64,000 nucleotides of DNA from Trachythela sp. YZ-2020 (taxonomy: Eukaryota > Cnidaria > Anthozoa > Malacalcyonacea > Clavulariidae). Shown here piece after piece: positions 33,853 through 47,200 of the stretch. The translations under genes and the position numbers were made by a program. Positions within the stretch are counted from its first letter, which is position 1. Each line of letters starts with the position of its first letter. The DNA lies in assembly GCA_016169945.1 (NCBI GenBank), contig JADLSH010000358.1, positions 4,683,001 through 4,747,000 of the forward strand. Reading direction: 5' to 3'. A model generated the notes under the pieces. It made no database searches. It was not told where the DNA came from and worked only from the letters and a program-made list of their open reading frames with translations.

Positions 33853-35118
33853 ACAAATGCTTGCCTGGAATAATTAGCATAAATGTTGCATAATTATTCA
33901 AAAGTCAAAACATCGTGTAAAGAAAAGCAAAATGGCAGCTTGCTGAAGTGATGCAATGTCATGCTCCGTTTGTTTCGCACTCAAGACATAAAAAAACATA
34001 TTTTTCCGTTTCTTCATTTGCATATTTTTATAAATGGCTGTGTTCTTTGTCATAATGTAATACGAAAGGCAAATAACCGCTTACTTGTCGATGGAAAAGC
34101 AAAGTTTAATGTACGGATATCTCTATCAAAGCTGCATTTCAACATAGTCATAGAGATTGATTCAATCTACATCTGTAGACCTTGCGTAGATAAACTCAAG
34201 AAACTAGAAAATATTAACAGGCAAATGCAGGAACTTTTAGAAATTTAGAGAAGCTCTTTAAGCCTATAGTTGAACACGGCGTGAGAAGTAACGAACACTG
34301 TGGGCATAACTCTACGGAATCCCTTCAGCGTGTTGATGCAGCAAAAAGACCACGTATAGAGCCTCCATTCATTGCACCTTTGTCATCAGTTTCAGGGAAG
34401 CCAGAATGTTCATCAACAGCTTTTTTACAATCGGCATCTATACAGATTGGCCATTCTACACCTAAAAAAGCTCAGTCAGAAAGTCCAGCCACAGCAAGTA
34501 GCGGTGTCCCAGTTGAAGTCCCTGCTGAGGTTCCAGCTGAAATAAGTAGTGATATACCTACAAGTACTGTTGTCACTGTAAAGTTACAATGGCCGAATCA
34601 AACAAGGGAAAGACGATTACCGGACGATTTACAATCCCTAGGTAAAATGCTGGTACGTGGAACGTATAAGAAAATTGCAAGGGCTGCTTGGAATAATCTT
34701 ATACTTTGGAAGCAACTACAAATTCTTGCAGTGAAACATGTTGATTCCGAGTGCCTTAGTTTATGCTGCAAAAAAGAAACCAAGTTGTCTGCGATCTCCA
34801 ACTAAAGATCAACTGCTCAACTTTTCATTTGAAAAGCTTGAAAAAGAACTTGAGGAAAGAGCACCATTTACCCATGCAATTTTGCGGACAGCTTGTGTCA
34901 ATAGAAGAAACTGTGCGAAGAGAAGTGAATGGGTCCCGTCTGTTGGCTTGGCTGCTGCAGTTATCTTGAGAAGTAAGTCTTCACGCCTGAATGCAGTACA
35001 ACTGCTACTGAGTATTTTCTTATATCATTCAAGTTGGTCGGTAAGTATGAATGTGCATGTACAAATTAACCCCTGTCTCAAATAGGCCCTCTCAAATAGC
35101 CCCTTTTCTCAATTTAGG

Positions 35119-35346
35119 GCCTGTTCATATGAGCCTGGTGGACTGCATGGAAAACTCCTGTAAGGGGCAACCATTTAATATCCCCAAAAATGTAAGCATT
35201 ATTAGTGGCTAATATGTTGCCCCATATACTAATATATAGGTCAAAATTGCCAAAGACATGTTCATCCCAGACATATGTTGGATGAAGTGTTGATATAGAA
35301 AATAATATTCACTCTGTAGTTGAGTATCCTGGTCATATGAACAGGC
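35119..35346. mobile_element. Short inverted-repeat element in DUF6589 intron (228 bp)
   Basis: The ends GCCTGTTCATATGA and TCATATGAACAGGC are perfect inverse complements. The interior is non-coding and no target duplication is obvious. It lies in the first intron of the DUF6589-like gene. Confidence 0.7.
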
Positions 35347-36353
35347 TCCAAGCCTTCCCTTTTCACATCACAGGAACACATCTGACATGCTTTGATTAGA
35401 TTTATTAATTGTGTTGGAGATTCTTGCTAGTATACTGTGTCCCTCACAAGTTGCGTTTCAACTAAATCAATAAGCCCCCCCCTTATTAAAGCCCCACTTG
35501 AACATGCCTGAAATACTACATTTTTCATATAGCCAATGATGTGTAGATTTAAATCATTACTACTGGTTGTGTCACATACTCACCTGTTTAGAAAGCTTGA
35601 AGAATATGGTCTGGATTACAATACATAAGTCACATCTATGATGCAGCAAGAACGCGATTGGATGGAATCACAACAACCAACACCAGCTATTGAAGATGAA
35701 GATTCTAAAAAGTGTTTCAAGAGTCTCAATCGAGTGATGACTCTTCCACTGAAAGCGACTTAATGTCCAAGTCGAAAACAAGATACAGTCAATGTCCAAG
35801 TCAACATAGTGGTCAAAAGTTAACCATAGATAACATTGATTATCGGCAAGAAGTCCATCACATGACTCAAGAGCATCAAACAGTGGATAAACATTATTTA
35901 ACCGTTTGTGCCACAAAGAACCGAGTTCATGGTAACCATTTGAGCAGTGTGAGACAGGTGGATCTGTTGAACACCATGGAAAATGGAAAATGTATTCCAA
36001 GTCATCTGGAACAAATTTCCCAAAGAGATAATTATGTTCAACTTGTAGAACGAGCTCTTGTTCAAAACATTCCTTGTCTAGAATCATTTAAAGATGTTGT
36101 TGTGAATCATATCCCACACATGTACAGCAAGGAAACAAGAGAACCAACTGACTCTGTAAGTAAATTATGGATGCAATATGTTGTGTATTATCCTATTTAG
36201 CTGTAATCAGGGACCGCAGAAGTGAGGGTGGGAAGGATTCGCATTTCAACTCTGTGTTTCAATTTCAGAGCGAAAAGTGGGGGCATGGTCCCTTGCTGCG
36301 CAGTTGTCCCTGGTAATGCACTCTCAAACAAAGTCTCAAACAAATCCTATTGT

Positions 36354-36604
36354 TATATACCAAGTGTCAAAGTCCGTTTTTCGTGGCTTTTCATTGGACA
36401 AGATATCCACGCGTGGCGATCCAAAAATCACGATGTTTCCGCGTAACCAATGGCAACGGGCAACAATGCATTTATTTTTCCCTAGGGAAAAATAACAAAA
36501 CCGAAGTAAATGGCGAAGGCCCATCTTTTCTGTGTTTCTATATTTTAATCGAAATTTTAAGATTTAAATCGACAAATTTTTTGTCATTTGACACTTGGTA
36601 TATA
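36354..36604. mobile_element. Short inverted-repeat element in DUF6589 intron (251 bp)
   Basis: The ends TATATACCAAGTGTCAAA and TTTGACACTTGGTATATA are perfect 18-bp inverse complements. The outer TATATA may be partly a TA-type target duplication. It lies in the second intron, left of the Gypsy insertion. Confidence 0.8.
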
Positions 36605-36883
36605 AAAATCACTTATTTACTGAAATCTTGGAAAAATAGTATGTTTTGTGGCCCCTCGACCGCTCGTTGTTGCCCTCGGCTTCGCCTCGGCGTCAGTACA
36701 TAAGTGTTAATTATGTTATTTTATTATGTCTAACACCATACAGGTTAATTATTAACCTTCAATTTTAAGGTGTTGTGGATTTGATGGTTAACATACCAAG
36801 TAGTTCGTTAAAGCAATTTAACATTTAATTATCAATTAATATATTTGTTAACCTTTAAATATCAGTTAATCTTTGATGGATAA

Positions 36884-36964
36884 TGTAGAATAGATTGAAT
36901 GATGATGTATTTAAACGTCAATCAAACTTGTTACAAATTAACTTATTGCTATACCAATACTACA
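36884..36964 (-). repeat. 3' LTR of the Gypsy element
   Basis: 81 bp, TG...CA, identical to 41182-41262 except one base (A at 36959 against G at 41257). The polypurine tract lies just inside (about 36965-36980). Confidence 0.93.
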
Positions 36965-37092
36965 TTACTCCCCCTTTTATTTTGAACGGAATGTCAATCA
37001 CCTAGCTAAATGTCTTTTCGTAGCGTTCTAACTTAAATCAATATCAAGGTTTATATAATTTAAAAGTTTGTGTACTTTCACTGTTCATAGGA

Positions 37093-38446
37093 TCAAGTCT
37101 CATACTGATATCGTGTTACTGGTTTTCTAGTTCTTGTTGATCTTCGTAAACTTGTTTCAGGCTTTAATGGTTGCTCTGTTCCCGATTGTCTCATTTCTTC
37201 ACATTCATCTTCGCTTTCGTCAACTCGTACTTTCTTAAAGTGTGATACGTTTCTAGTCACCGTCTTACCGTCTCTTTCAGCTGTTATGGTATTGTACTTG
37301 CGTTGTACTACCGTATAATGTTCTGGGTCAAATTTTGGTGTTAATTTATTGTTTTTCTTCTGCTTGCAAATGACAATATCGCCCTTTTTGATCTCTGATT
37401 CCTTTGTTCTTTTATTCTTGTCATAATACTCTTTATTCTCTTCCTTCTTCTTCTCCAAGTTTGTTTTTGCCATCTGGTGTTTGTTAACGACTTTCTTTCT
37501 CGCTAATTCTGGTAAATATCCATGTATTTGTCTGTTAAAAAGTAGTTCGCATGGAGCCACTTTTGTGGTTTGATGAGGAGTTGGACGGTATTGAAGTAGG
37601 AATCTTTGCAATTCCTGCCTCCAATTCTTTCCTTCAATTTCTGCTGTTTTCAGTAGTTTTCCAATTGGTTTCATAAATCGTTCTACCACCGCATTACCTT
37701 GTGGCCATAGTGGTGTAATAGTTTTCCATTCAATGCCAAGGGTTTTAGTATATCTTTCAAATTCTTTCCCATTGAATGGGGGTCCATTGTCCGTTTTTAT
37801 CTTTAATGGTATTCCATATCTCGCAAAAATTGTATCCAGCTTTGGTATACATGATTTTGCGTCGGTTGAATTAACGATTTCGACCTCTGGGAATTTTGAG
37901 TAGGTGTCAATAACCACTAGCAGGTATTGACCAGTTCGGGGTATTGGACCATAGAAGTCAATTGCTACACTGGTCCATGGTTTGTCTTCTGTCGGGGTTA
38001 TTTTCATCGGTTCCGGGTTATTACTGTGCCCTACTGATTGGCAAGCAATGCATTTATCTACCATCTCTTTCACTAGTTTGTCCATATTCGGATACCAGAT
38101 ATTTTCCCGTAGCAAACTTTTGGTTTTCTCTATTCCCTGATGCCCAATATGACCTAACTGTGTTACCCTTTCTTGTAGTGTTTTTGGGATCACTATTCTT
38201 GTGTTCTTCAACAATATATCTTCTGATGCATTGTAAGTAAGTTCATCAGCGCAAAGTCTAAATGGTTTAAGATCCTTGTCATTCTGATCCCATTTTCCCT
38301 CTTTCAGACATTCCTTCACTTTACATAATACTGGATCATTACGGGTCGCTTCTTTAATCTCGTCAAGTGTCATCGACTTTGGAACTGAACAGTTAGTAAC
38401 ATAGTTTACGTATTCGTCAGCTAATGTACTAGCTATTTGCTCTCTC
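37093..38446 (-). pseudogene. Gypsy integrase
   Basis: The open frame from 38373 shows the HHCC zinc domain (HIGHQGIEKTKSLLRENIWY, MVDKCIACQ), a core with AIDFYGPIP, KTDNGPPFNG and AVVERFMKPI (DDE triad), and a GPY-like tail. The C-terminus is basic and there is no chromodomain. The frame is intact apart from the upstream stop near 38447. Confidence 0.85.
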
Positions 38447-38454
38447 TATATAAC

Positions 38455-39714
38455 AACTGGGTGTCTGCTTAAGTAATCCGCTTCATTCAGTGAGCCTTTT
38501 CGGTATATTACTTTGAAATTAAATGGTTGTAGTCGCATCATCCACCGCTCAATGCGGGCGGGTGGTCTGGATCTCGGATTATTAAATATTGATTATAATG
38601 CTTTATGATCCGTTATTACATCAAATTCTGATCCAATCAAGAACATTCGGAAATGTTCAAGTCCCCATACTAAACTCAGTCCTTCGATGTCTGTTTGAGA
38701 GTATCGTTTCTCTACTGGGCTAAGGGCTCTACTTGCATACGAAAGAATTTTGTACTGCTGGCTGTGCTGTTCTTTCTGGGCAAGTATGGCACAAATTCCA
38801 TAAGGGGATCCGTCTACTATTACCAAGCTTCGTTTCTTGGTATCGAAGTATGCCATTACTGGTGAACTTGTTAGTCTCTTTTTTAGTTGTTCGAATGCTT
38901 TCTGATGTGTATGTTCCCATTTAAACACAGTTTTTTTCTTTGTCAGTTCTCTAAGCGGTGTTGTAATAGTTGCATAATCTGGAATATACTCATGACATGT
39001 GTTTGCCATTCCAAGAAAACTCCTAACTTCCGCTACCGTTTTAGGAGCTGGTACTTTAACCATGTTTGCGATTCTCTCCGGATCGGGTTTGGTTCCTTCT
39101 GCTGTAAAATTTAATCCGAAGAATGTAATTTCTTCTTGTAGAAATTCACATTTTTCTCCTTTGACTTTCAAGTTTAGCTCTGCCAGACGCTTTAGACAGT
39201 TCTCTAGTGCTTCATCATGTAACTTTCGAGTTTTGCCATGAATAATAATGTCATCCATTAGGTTTTTAACTCCTTTGATATCACTAACGTTTTGCTGTAG
39301 CACATTTTGAAAAATCTCGGCTGCACTGTTCGTACCATAATTTAATCTTTTATACTGGAACAGTCCTTCATGTGTAGAAAACGTTGTAATGAATCGACTT
39401 TCTGGGTGTAATTCTAGTTGGTGATAAGCTTGCTTTAAATCGATCTTTGAGAAATATTTGGCTCCATTTACTTCTGCTTTAAAATCTTGTAAAGTTGGTA
39501 TTGTATGTCGTTCTCTTTCGATTGCCTGGTTTGCTTCTCTCATGTCCACGCATAGTCTAATACCTCCATCTTTCTTTGGAGTAGCGACTATTGGAGATAT
39601 CCATGGAGTTGGTTGATTTGCGACTTTCTCAATAATATCTTGCTCTTCTAATTTCTTTAGTTCTTTCGAAATGTCTTTTCTCGTATGATATGGTATCCGT
39701 CTTTGTGGCTGCAT
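38455..39714 (-). pseudogene. Gypsy reverse transcriptase and RNase H
   Basis: The frame carries the polymerase with WISPIVATPKKDGGIRLCVD, FSKIDLKQAYHQLEL and the catalytic NLMDDIIIHG. It continues into RNase H (LVIVDGSPYGICAIL, YSQTDIEGLSLVWGLEHF, VITDHKAL). An in-frame TAA follows KAL at 38590 and an in-frame TAG lies near 38447, so translation would end early. These are substitutions, not homopolymer indels. Confidence 0.85.
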
Positions 39715-41127
39715 CCTCTCGAATATGAAGTTTAATTTGTTGATTGTTCAATTTCCCTTGTCCGTTGAAAACTGTACTATATTTGTTTATAACTTCTTGG
39801 ATTTTTGGGTCTTTTGATTGAGGAACATTTTTGTTCATTTCAAGATTAATCTGGCGTGCAGTGTTATGTGTTTTGTTTTGATTTGCATTTGTTTGTTTTT
39901 CTTGTTTAGGAAAACCGGAAATTGTGTTAATGAGTTGGACTAAGGCCAAATCTTGAGCTGTTTTAGCACTTAATAAATTTCCTCCTGCAGCGTCTATAAC
40001 ATATATTTGTGACACTGTATAACGCTTTTTGGATTCAAGTGTTGCTTGGAATCGTCCTTTTAATGGCAGGGGTGTTTGAAATCCGTATGCATAAATTTTA
40101 GTTGAACTTTTCCGTAACGAAACCTTCTTCTTTAATTTCTCGAATGTCGTAGAATCTATAATATCGACAGTCGCGCCAGTATCAACTAAAAATAAAACGT
40201 CCTGTCCATTTATTTTAACGGTCGTATGTGTTTTCTCAGCACTCTTAGTTTGCGATACGGTGTGAACATAATCGTCATCCGAGCTTTCAGTATTTGATTC
40301 GGTCTGCGATACTTCGACGGTTTTGGTTTGTTGTTTTCCTCGATAATTCTCGTCACGTCGTGGACGGCGTTTGTCTGGCGAAGTAAAACCTTTCGTTTGT
40401 GATCTCTCTTGTTTTGCTTCGCTTGGAAAATTAGATTTTTCTCTTGACCGACAAACTTTAGCGAAATGTCCCTGTATTCCGCAGTAGTTACAAGTAGAAG
40501 ACTTCGCTGGACATGGTCGATTTTCATGTGGATACTTAAAACCGCAGTACTTTTTCTCTGAGGGCGTTGTCGTAGTCGTTGCATTTATATTTGCCTTTGT
40601 TTTGAATTGTTCTTCGATTCCCTCGGCTTGGGCTGAACTAGTTTCGTATTTTCGTCCATCGATTAGCATATTTGCCAAACTATATTTTGGATCTTGTAGT
40701 GCTTTCTTTCTTAATCTTGACGAAGTGCCATTCGTAACCATCTGCATCTTAATTTCGAACTCTGGGCTTGCAAATTCGCAATTTTTTGCCAAGCCTCGTA
40801 GACGCGTATGAAATTCGTCGATCGATTCCTCTTTGCCTTGCGACGCTTGTCTAAAAACATAGGTTTGATATATCACGTTTTTCTCGGGTTCAAAATACTC
40901 CGTTAACACTTTAACTGCTGACTTGTAATCTTTTGTTTCGCCTTCGACTAAAGTTTTAAAGATTTCGTATACAATAATAAAACTCGTTGTCTCGCGTCTT
41001 CTTTTATGTCTGCTGCCAGTAAATATGTGTTAAATCTCTCTAGCCATCGAGTCCATCTCACACTCGTACTTGTAGGATCACTACGTGGTTCAAAAGCAGG
41101 CATAGGTTGTATATTTTGTGCCGCCAT
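39715..41127 (-). pseudogene. Gypsy gag and protease
   Basis: ATG 41127 opens MAAQNIQPMPAFEPRSD and a capsid-like region. After a frame change near 40970 the main frame (40909-39715) continues with a capsid C-terminus, one CCHC knuckle (CNYCGIQGHFAKVC), and a retropepsin active site (FLVDTGATVDIID). The frame then changes near 39717, just before the polymerase. Two breaks in the expected single gag-pol reading suggest inactivation or sequence errors. Confidence 0.8.
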
Positions 41128-41181
41128 TTTAGTTTTCGCTTATATTTTCACGCTGCCTAATTTTTACATCCTCGTCGCCAT

Positions 41182-41262
41182 TGTAGAATAGATTGAATGA
41201 TGATGTATTTAAACGTCAATCAAACTTGTTACAAATTAACTTATTGCTATACCAATGCTACA
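41182..41262 (-). repeat. 5' LTR of the Gypsy element
   Basis: 81 bp, TG...CA, very short for this superfamily. The candidate primer binding site begins within two bases inside its inner end (about 41180). Confidence 0.93.
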
Positions 41263-42125
41263 GATAAGACAAAACTTGAACTCTTCCATATTTGTTTATG
41301 GTAAACTGCACATGTGTGTTGTTAACTCATCAACTTGCAACATGTTCCAATATACAATATCGTACGTAAGTTATGATCACACTGTCATCAGAAGATTATA
41401 CTTATCAATGGGTCCTCTTTTTTCTTTCTAACTTGTAGACATTTCTTGGAGTTATATATCACAATGAGAATGAGGCAGAAGGAATGACATCAATATTAAA
41501 AGAACTGCATAGATATGTCCCATATGTTGGCAAAGGCCGTAATCGTCAGTATGCAGATCAATCCATTGTAGGTGACCAGCTAACTGTAGAAAGAGGGGTT
41601 AATGCACACAATGCACTCAACAATGGATTCACCCCCACAGGAGAGATTGGAGGATTTACACTTTGAATTTGCAGATTGGCATGGTGTGAATAAGGCCTTG
41701 GATGTAAGTACATAGACTACTGTGTGTGTGTACTATTTTTATATGTTTAAAAAAAATCTCAATCTTTCAAGCAAAGGACCTTACTGAGGAAGTTTGTTGG
41801 GTTGGCCTTTGATTGAAAGGTTGACGTTTTTTCTTTTTTTCTTTTTTCACCACCATATTATTATTATATATTACAACTGTATGAGTTAACTGTACTGTGT
41901 AGTATGATTGTATGACTATTGGGAGGAGGGTCAGGGGAGTCAGGATGAGAAGATCCTGAACAGTAACTGAGGTGATAGCTGCTGTAACTGGACTTTTCAA
42001 TTATTACTATTACTTTTTTATTACTTTTCCCAATTAGACTGTGCAAGAAATTTGTCCTTCCACAATGGGAGCAAGGGGCAAAACATGAACCCATCTTAAC
42101 AGTACGCCCTGATGCACCCTAGTAG

Positions 42126-42165
<40 letters not shown>

Positions 42166-43756
42166 TATAGGGTACTGCCAGTTAATGATTTAATGTGCAT
42201 CATGTTACATGTAACTATGCACCTCACTGCGAGTACCTGACTAATAGTTATAAATTTGTTGATATTGCAGGTTGCATTCTCACACTTTTATAGCACTGCT
42301 TCGTCCAGCAACAAATGTACCTTGTATAGCGACAGGAACTTGATAAACCGCAGGAATGTTAAGGCTGATGTGGAGTCGAATGCTAATGCGTGTCGAAGAT
42401 TTTTTGCAATGGAAGTTGAAGCAACATTGGTCACTGCTGGGCTGATAGAACTTGGTATTGACGACATCAATGAGACACCTGATTCCTCCAATTTACCTGA
42501 TACCCAGTCCTGGCCCAGAGGAGAGAAGAAAAGGTTTCTGAGAAAGCTTTAACAACGATTGTGGACCGTTATGTTCTCGATAAATCAAAACATGACACTT
42601 TTATCACAGCTTGTAAAGAATTGGATATTAAAGATGGTCAACAAAGAACAGATGTTACTGATGATGGGAGATATCAGTGTCGTTTCCCAGGATGCAAGTC
42701 TACATTTGCTAAAGATGGACAGTGGCGGCGAAATCATGAATTGAGACATAACCCACCTGTTGTGATACCCGAAGAAGAAGCACGGTCTGATTTATATTTT
42801 GAAGACAAACCTGAAGAAGTTGATGACATGTTCAACTACCAGAAAGCACTAATGGAGTATGGGATGATTATTGCAAATTTAAGGGATGCCATAAGTGAAG
42901 GTACTTAGAATTCATTTCTAGCCAATCACTGCAATAAATACAAAATTAGATCATTAACTGGCAGAACCTTACTACTGATGAGTAAATTCGTCTTGCGTTA
43001 GACAGAGTAAAATTACTAAACTGAAAAAAGATTTGATTATAATTTAACACCAATAAAGTGGGGCCCCACCATCATTGCATTGTAGTAAAATGATGCACTC
43101 TATTTGACTATGATAGTTTATTTATTTACAAAACGAAATAATATTTTATCCTCATACAAATGATGGCTATTTTTATACCAGGTGATGGGCAGAGAGTTGT
43201 AAGGTGCTGAAAGTTTATCCTTCTCTATTTCAAACATGACAATGGTAGCTCGAAGTATTCTCTCGAAGTACTGTATATGATGTTCAAGATATATGCCTTG
43301 TTATCCCGTCGCTCTGCTCACCAGCTTATTTGGAATAGGTTCATTAAAACAAAAAAAGGGACTGCAGGTAATATTCCTCTAGACCTTAATCTCGAGTTTT
43401 TAAACAGAGTTGTGAAAGAAGCCATGGAAAAACTTGGCCCAAGTGCAAGCAAAAGGTCCATTGACCGAATTTGTCACAGCATGACAACAACCAAGGCATT
43501 AATGGAGAATTTTGACACTGCTGTAAAAATGTACAAAAATTCGGGAAAGCATGTGGCACAATCTGCAAGTAAAGACCTGCAAACAATTGTCAATGAACTT
43601 TTACACCAACAAGCACCTGTAAGAATGTCGGGACGATCCTGCCACTTTTATGGAGGATTCAAATCCAGCTTGTTAGCTGGGTTTGACTTGCAAAAGATGT
43701 ACCATTGGATAAATCAGCACAAGAAACAAATATTGTTACAAAGACGTGCTCGCTAA

Positions 43757-44267
43757 GTATGGTAGTACTTAAATTCAAGGCCTTTCCCCCTAAGACAGTA
43801 CTAGTCATTACTTGAACAATGTTTACATTCAGATGAAGTATGCGTATGGCAAAATATATTTATAGTTATGGTCTCAGTTTTCTTAATGCTTTTTTTGGTA
43901 CTAGATGTCAAAGAACCTGATATTTACAAGCACAATTGTAGTGTATAACAGTACCTTGAAGTTCACAACTTTTTAGAAATTTATGTGGTATTTGTTTTGT
44001 AAAATGCCTCTTATATATTTCTTTATACAATCAGCAAATTGTGTTGAAATACTTGTAATGAAACATGCTCAAGTAACTCAGGATCTGTGTGGATCAAATA
44101 CTGTCTTAGGTTATTCTAATTGTGTCATTTTCTTGTTTAGTTTGCTTAAGTTGTATGTATAGTTATATTGCATAGGTTTTTTCAAGCTGCACTGTTTTAG
44201 CAGAATCCTTTCAAAACATTCACTGTTAATAACAAATGTTACTAATTGTAACATTTCCTGTTCCAAT
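43757..44267. other. Spacer between the convergent DUF6589 and RecQ genes
   Basis: AT-rich, no open frame. It must hold the 3' ends of both genes; no distinct repeat was seen. Confidence 0.5.
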
Positions 44268-47200
44268 TTAATTGTTAATTGCTAAGTTATGAAAAAAACT
44301 GCTGGTATTTAATGATCCTTCCCCAGATTCTGCTGTTTCATCTACTACCATGTTTTCATCCTGTGAATCCCACATTGAAAATAATGTTGAATCTCTTGAA
44401 TCGTCATGAATTTCTTCCCAGTCCATATCCCCTATTATTTCATCTGATTCACTTACATCATCCAAAACTGAAATGTCACTAATGTCGTTAAATACATCAT
44501 TTATGGCTGCTAAAATTCCACATGCATGTGACTTACGCCAAACTTCAACATATTGCATGACATCAGAAATGCCAAATATTTTGTGACAATTTTTAATGAT
44601 GCTTAAAATTTGAAGTCTTCCAAACTCAAGTAGGGAGGTTGGTAGCGAAACCTTTTCTTTATGTTCCTTTATTAAACCATCTCTATATAACTTCAACTAG
44701 GTTAATAGAAGTTTCTTTTGGTCACGATTGACAGGCCGTGTTTGTCGAGGGGCTTCTTCATTTGTTCCTTCAGGAACTAGCAGACCTGGTCTTGCATTAC
44801 ATTCCTCCTCACCACAGCTACATTCCTCAGCACAGTTGTCACAACAAGTGTGTTTGTTTTTTATGTCTGTCACTGGGGTAAATCCAAAACATTTCAAGAG
44901 TAATGTTCTTATGCAACCACTTTCAGCATGAAGTTCTTTCATGTCCTCTGAACAATGTAAAGACAGCAAACCATTAAATAACAAGATACACTCGCTATGG
45001 GATCCATCCCTTCCTGCACGCCCACTCTCTTGAATGTAGCACTCAATATTTTTGGCCGGTCCAACGTGTGTGATTTTGTTTACTTGTTTGCAATCTATCC
45101 CCATTCCGAATGCTATGGTAGCAATAAGAACTTTAATATGACCTTTGTCATTCGACAAGTTCTTAGAAATGTGTCTTTTTACTGTTTTGGGGGTCCCAGC
45201 GTGATACATTTCTACTAAGCGCATTTTAGGATTTGGCACCGAATTCTTGTAAAATGATTTTCCCAGGCTGGTTTCAAATACTCGATACAAAATTTCACAC
45301 TGCTTACGGGTCTGGCAGTAAATAATTGTTCTTCCTGCACATGTACCCTTACTTCTGACATTCTCAATTATTTCGGAAAATAGCAACTCCAAAGGAATAT
45401 CCTTATCTACATATTGCAAAGAGTACTTCAAGTTTGTTCTATCGGGAGACTTGGACACTACTTAAGAATTAAAAAACGAGTCGCGTGCCGTTATGGTGTA
45501 ATAATGCACGAGGGGGGAACATTGGGAGAATACGAGAGAAGCTTGTAAAACACGAGGCGTAGCCGAGTGTTTTACACGCTTCTCGAGTATTCTCCCAACA
45601 TTCCCTCGAGTGCATTATTACACCATAACAGCACAAGACGAGTTTTTTTAATTCTTTTATATTATAAGTGGTAGCACAGTAAACAATTTTGTTCAAAGAT
45701 CAATATTGATATTCACCTAACATGTAATCACTGACGTCACTCGCAAGCTTTTCAATGTTTTCATTGCTTGGCAATAAACTACGCTTGAATTCTGGCCGGC
45801 GAAGGAGCGAAAAACTTGCAACTCAACAAAAATTAGGGATTAAAAAGGCACAAAAACTGTTGAAAATTTTTCAAATATGGTGCACAATGATTGACAGATT
45901 GGGTTTTCGTTGTTCTGCTTCACTTTTGTCCTGGATTCGGTATAAAAGCGAAGGGTTTTTGTCAAGCTGCTTTGACGACATTGGCTGTCAAGTTGATTTT
46001 TCATCTTGAACCAAATATATCGGGCAGTTTTTGTTTGAAGGTACTGTTTGAATATTTTTTGTGTTTTTTTGCTAATTCAGTGGTTGGTGGTTAAAAATTT
46101 TCTCAGACAAACTGTCAAGAAATGCATAAACATGTCGTATTTGTGTAGGTTTTTGTCGTTGCATCTTGACAGCTTAAAAACTGTACACATAGTGTTATCT
46201 AAATCAATGCCAAAATGGTTAATTTTAATTTTTTGCACCTAGAACTGTGGATAAATTTTGTTTGGTTTGTGTTTAAATACAGTTTTTGTACCTTTAAATG
46301 TCAAAATTAATAGCACATATTTTCGCGTTTCTTGTCGCCGTTGAATGCGAACTTTCAAGCAAAAAAGTATATTTCAAACTCAGAAACAGCTACGAATCTT
46401 TATTCGCCGTTTATGGATCCCGTTGTTATTTGTTGGCTGGCTTTTTCCATCTCGTTTAGGTCTACTTTTTCTTGCTTTCTGACAGACTTTGGATTTAAAA
46501 CTATTATAATTTTGTTCATATTGTATTGACAATTCCGAGGAAAATTTAACAAGCGGGGACAAAGGGAGAAAAAATCAAAATGGTGGCCGTGCTTTATTGC
46601 GTCATAAAGCACGCGAATTAGCCAATCAAATTGCTCGTTAGATACTACTTATAATATAATGAAGTATCACAACTCAAATTCAAACTTTCGTATATGAGAG
46701 CTTTGGTTCCTTTGCTTGCTGATGCTGTTACCACAATCATTTTAACATCATCAGGAACAAGAGATCTCAATTCCCTAAGATTGGCATACCACTTCCGGAA
46801 TGGAAGTTCACATCTTTTAGCACCAGGCAGACCCCTTTAAATACAACATTTTATTAGATAATTGAGTAGGTGAAATCAAAATGTATACATAAATTATTTC
46901 TGTTTTCAACTATTGGTTTTTTCCTTAACAAATACAAATTAATTCATGCTTATCATTGAGGAACCAAAATCTTGAAACCCTAATGCACTAATCAATTGCA
47001 ACCCTGACCCCTGGGAGTATGCAGAGATTTAACATTTTCTCAAGTGTTAAAATCCTAGCCTAAAAATGCTGTCCATTAGTTAAATTACCCAGCTGGGCAG
47101 ATCCAATATATAGCTTTCCAAATTTCACAATATAATGATAAGGTATACAGAAACATTCTAATGCATAATATCAGCCATTTTCATAATAAACATGTGCTGT

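Larger units (their letters stand above)
36884..41262 (-). mobile_element. Full-length Ty3/Gypsy retrotransposon with 81-bp LTRs
   Basis: Two 81-bp direct repeats (36884-36964, 41182-41262) begin TGTAG and end CTACA and differ at one base. GATAA flanks the whole (36879-36883, 41263-41267), a perfect 5-bp duplication. On the minus strand a candidate primer site TGGCGACGAGGATG follows the 5' LTR, and a polypurine tract AAAAGGGGGAGTAA precedes the 3' LTR. Gag, protease, RT, RNase H and integrase appear in that order, the Ty3/Gypsy order. There is no chromodomain. Near-identical LTRs argue for recent insertion, yet stops and frame changes interrupt the proteins. It inserted into an intron of the DUF6589-like gene in the opposite orientation. 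Confidence 0.93.
33961..43756 (+). pseudogene. DUF6589-like protein with C2H2 zinc finger, five exons
   Basis: The exons are about 33961-35040, 35591-36155, 41439-41703, 42271-42900 and 43182-43756, with standard GT-AG sites; phases agree at the last three junctions. Exon 1 has a CxxC pair (CVLCHNVI, YICRPCVDKL), a proline/valine-rich stretch and VPSVGLAAAVILR. Exon 2 has KLTIDNIDYRQEVHHM and DKHYLTVCATKNRVHG. Exon 3 has LGVIYHNENEAEGM and FEFADWHGVNKALD. Exon 4 has a C2H2 finger, CRFPGCKSTFAKDGQWRRNH. These fit DUF6589 as I remember it; that is not verified. Five frame changes (near 34235, 34770, 35625, 41635, 42530), four of them in short homopolymer runs, and one TGG-to-TGA change near 43212 break it. 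It is the probable transposase or DNA-binding partner of the helicase. Confidence 0.65.

Noticed and set aside
36336..36703. Plus- and minus-strand frames at 36222-36703
   Set aside because: They fall in and around a 251-bp inverted-repeat element in an intron; no coding signal.
39715..39720. Programmed frameshift between protease and reverse transcriptase of the Gypsy element
   Set aside because: No slippery heptamer was seen and the position inside pol is not where Gypsy elements shift; a one-base indel is simpler.
40210..40584. 124-codon minus-strand frame inside the Gypsy element
   Set aside because: It is the alternative frame of the gag/protease coding region, whose zinc knuckle and DTG motif lie in the other frame.
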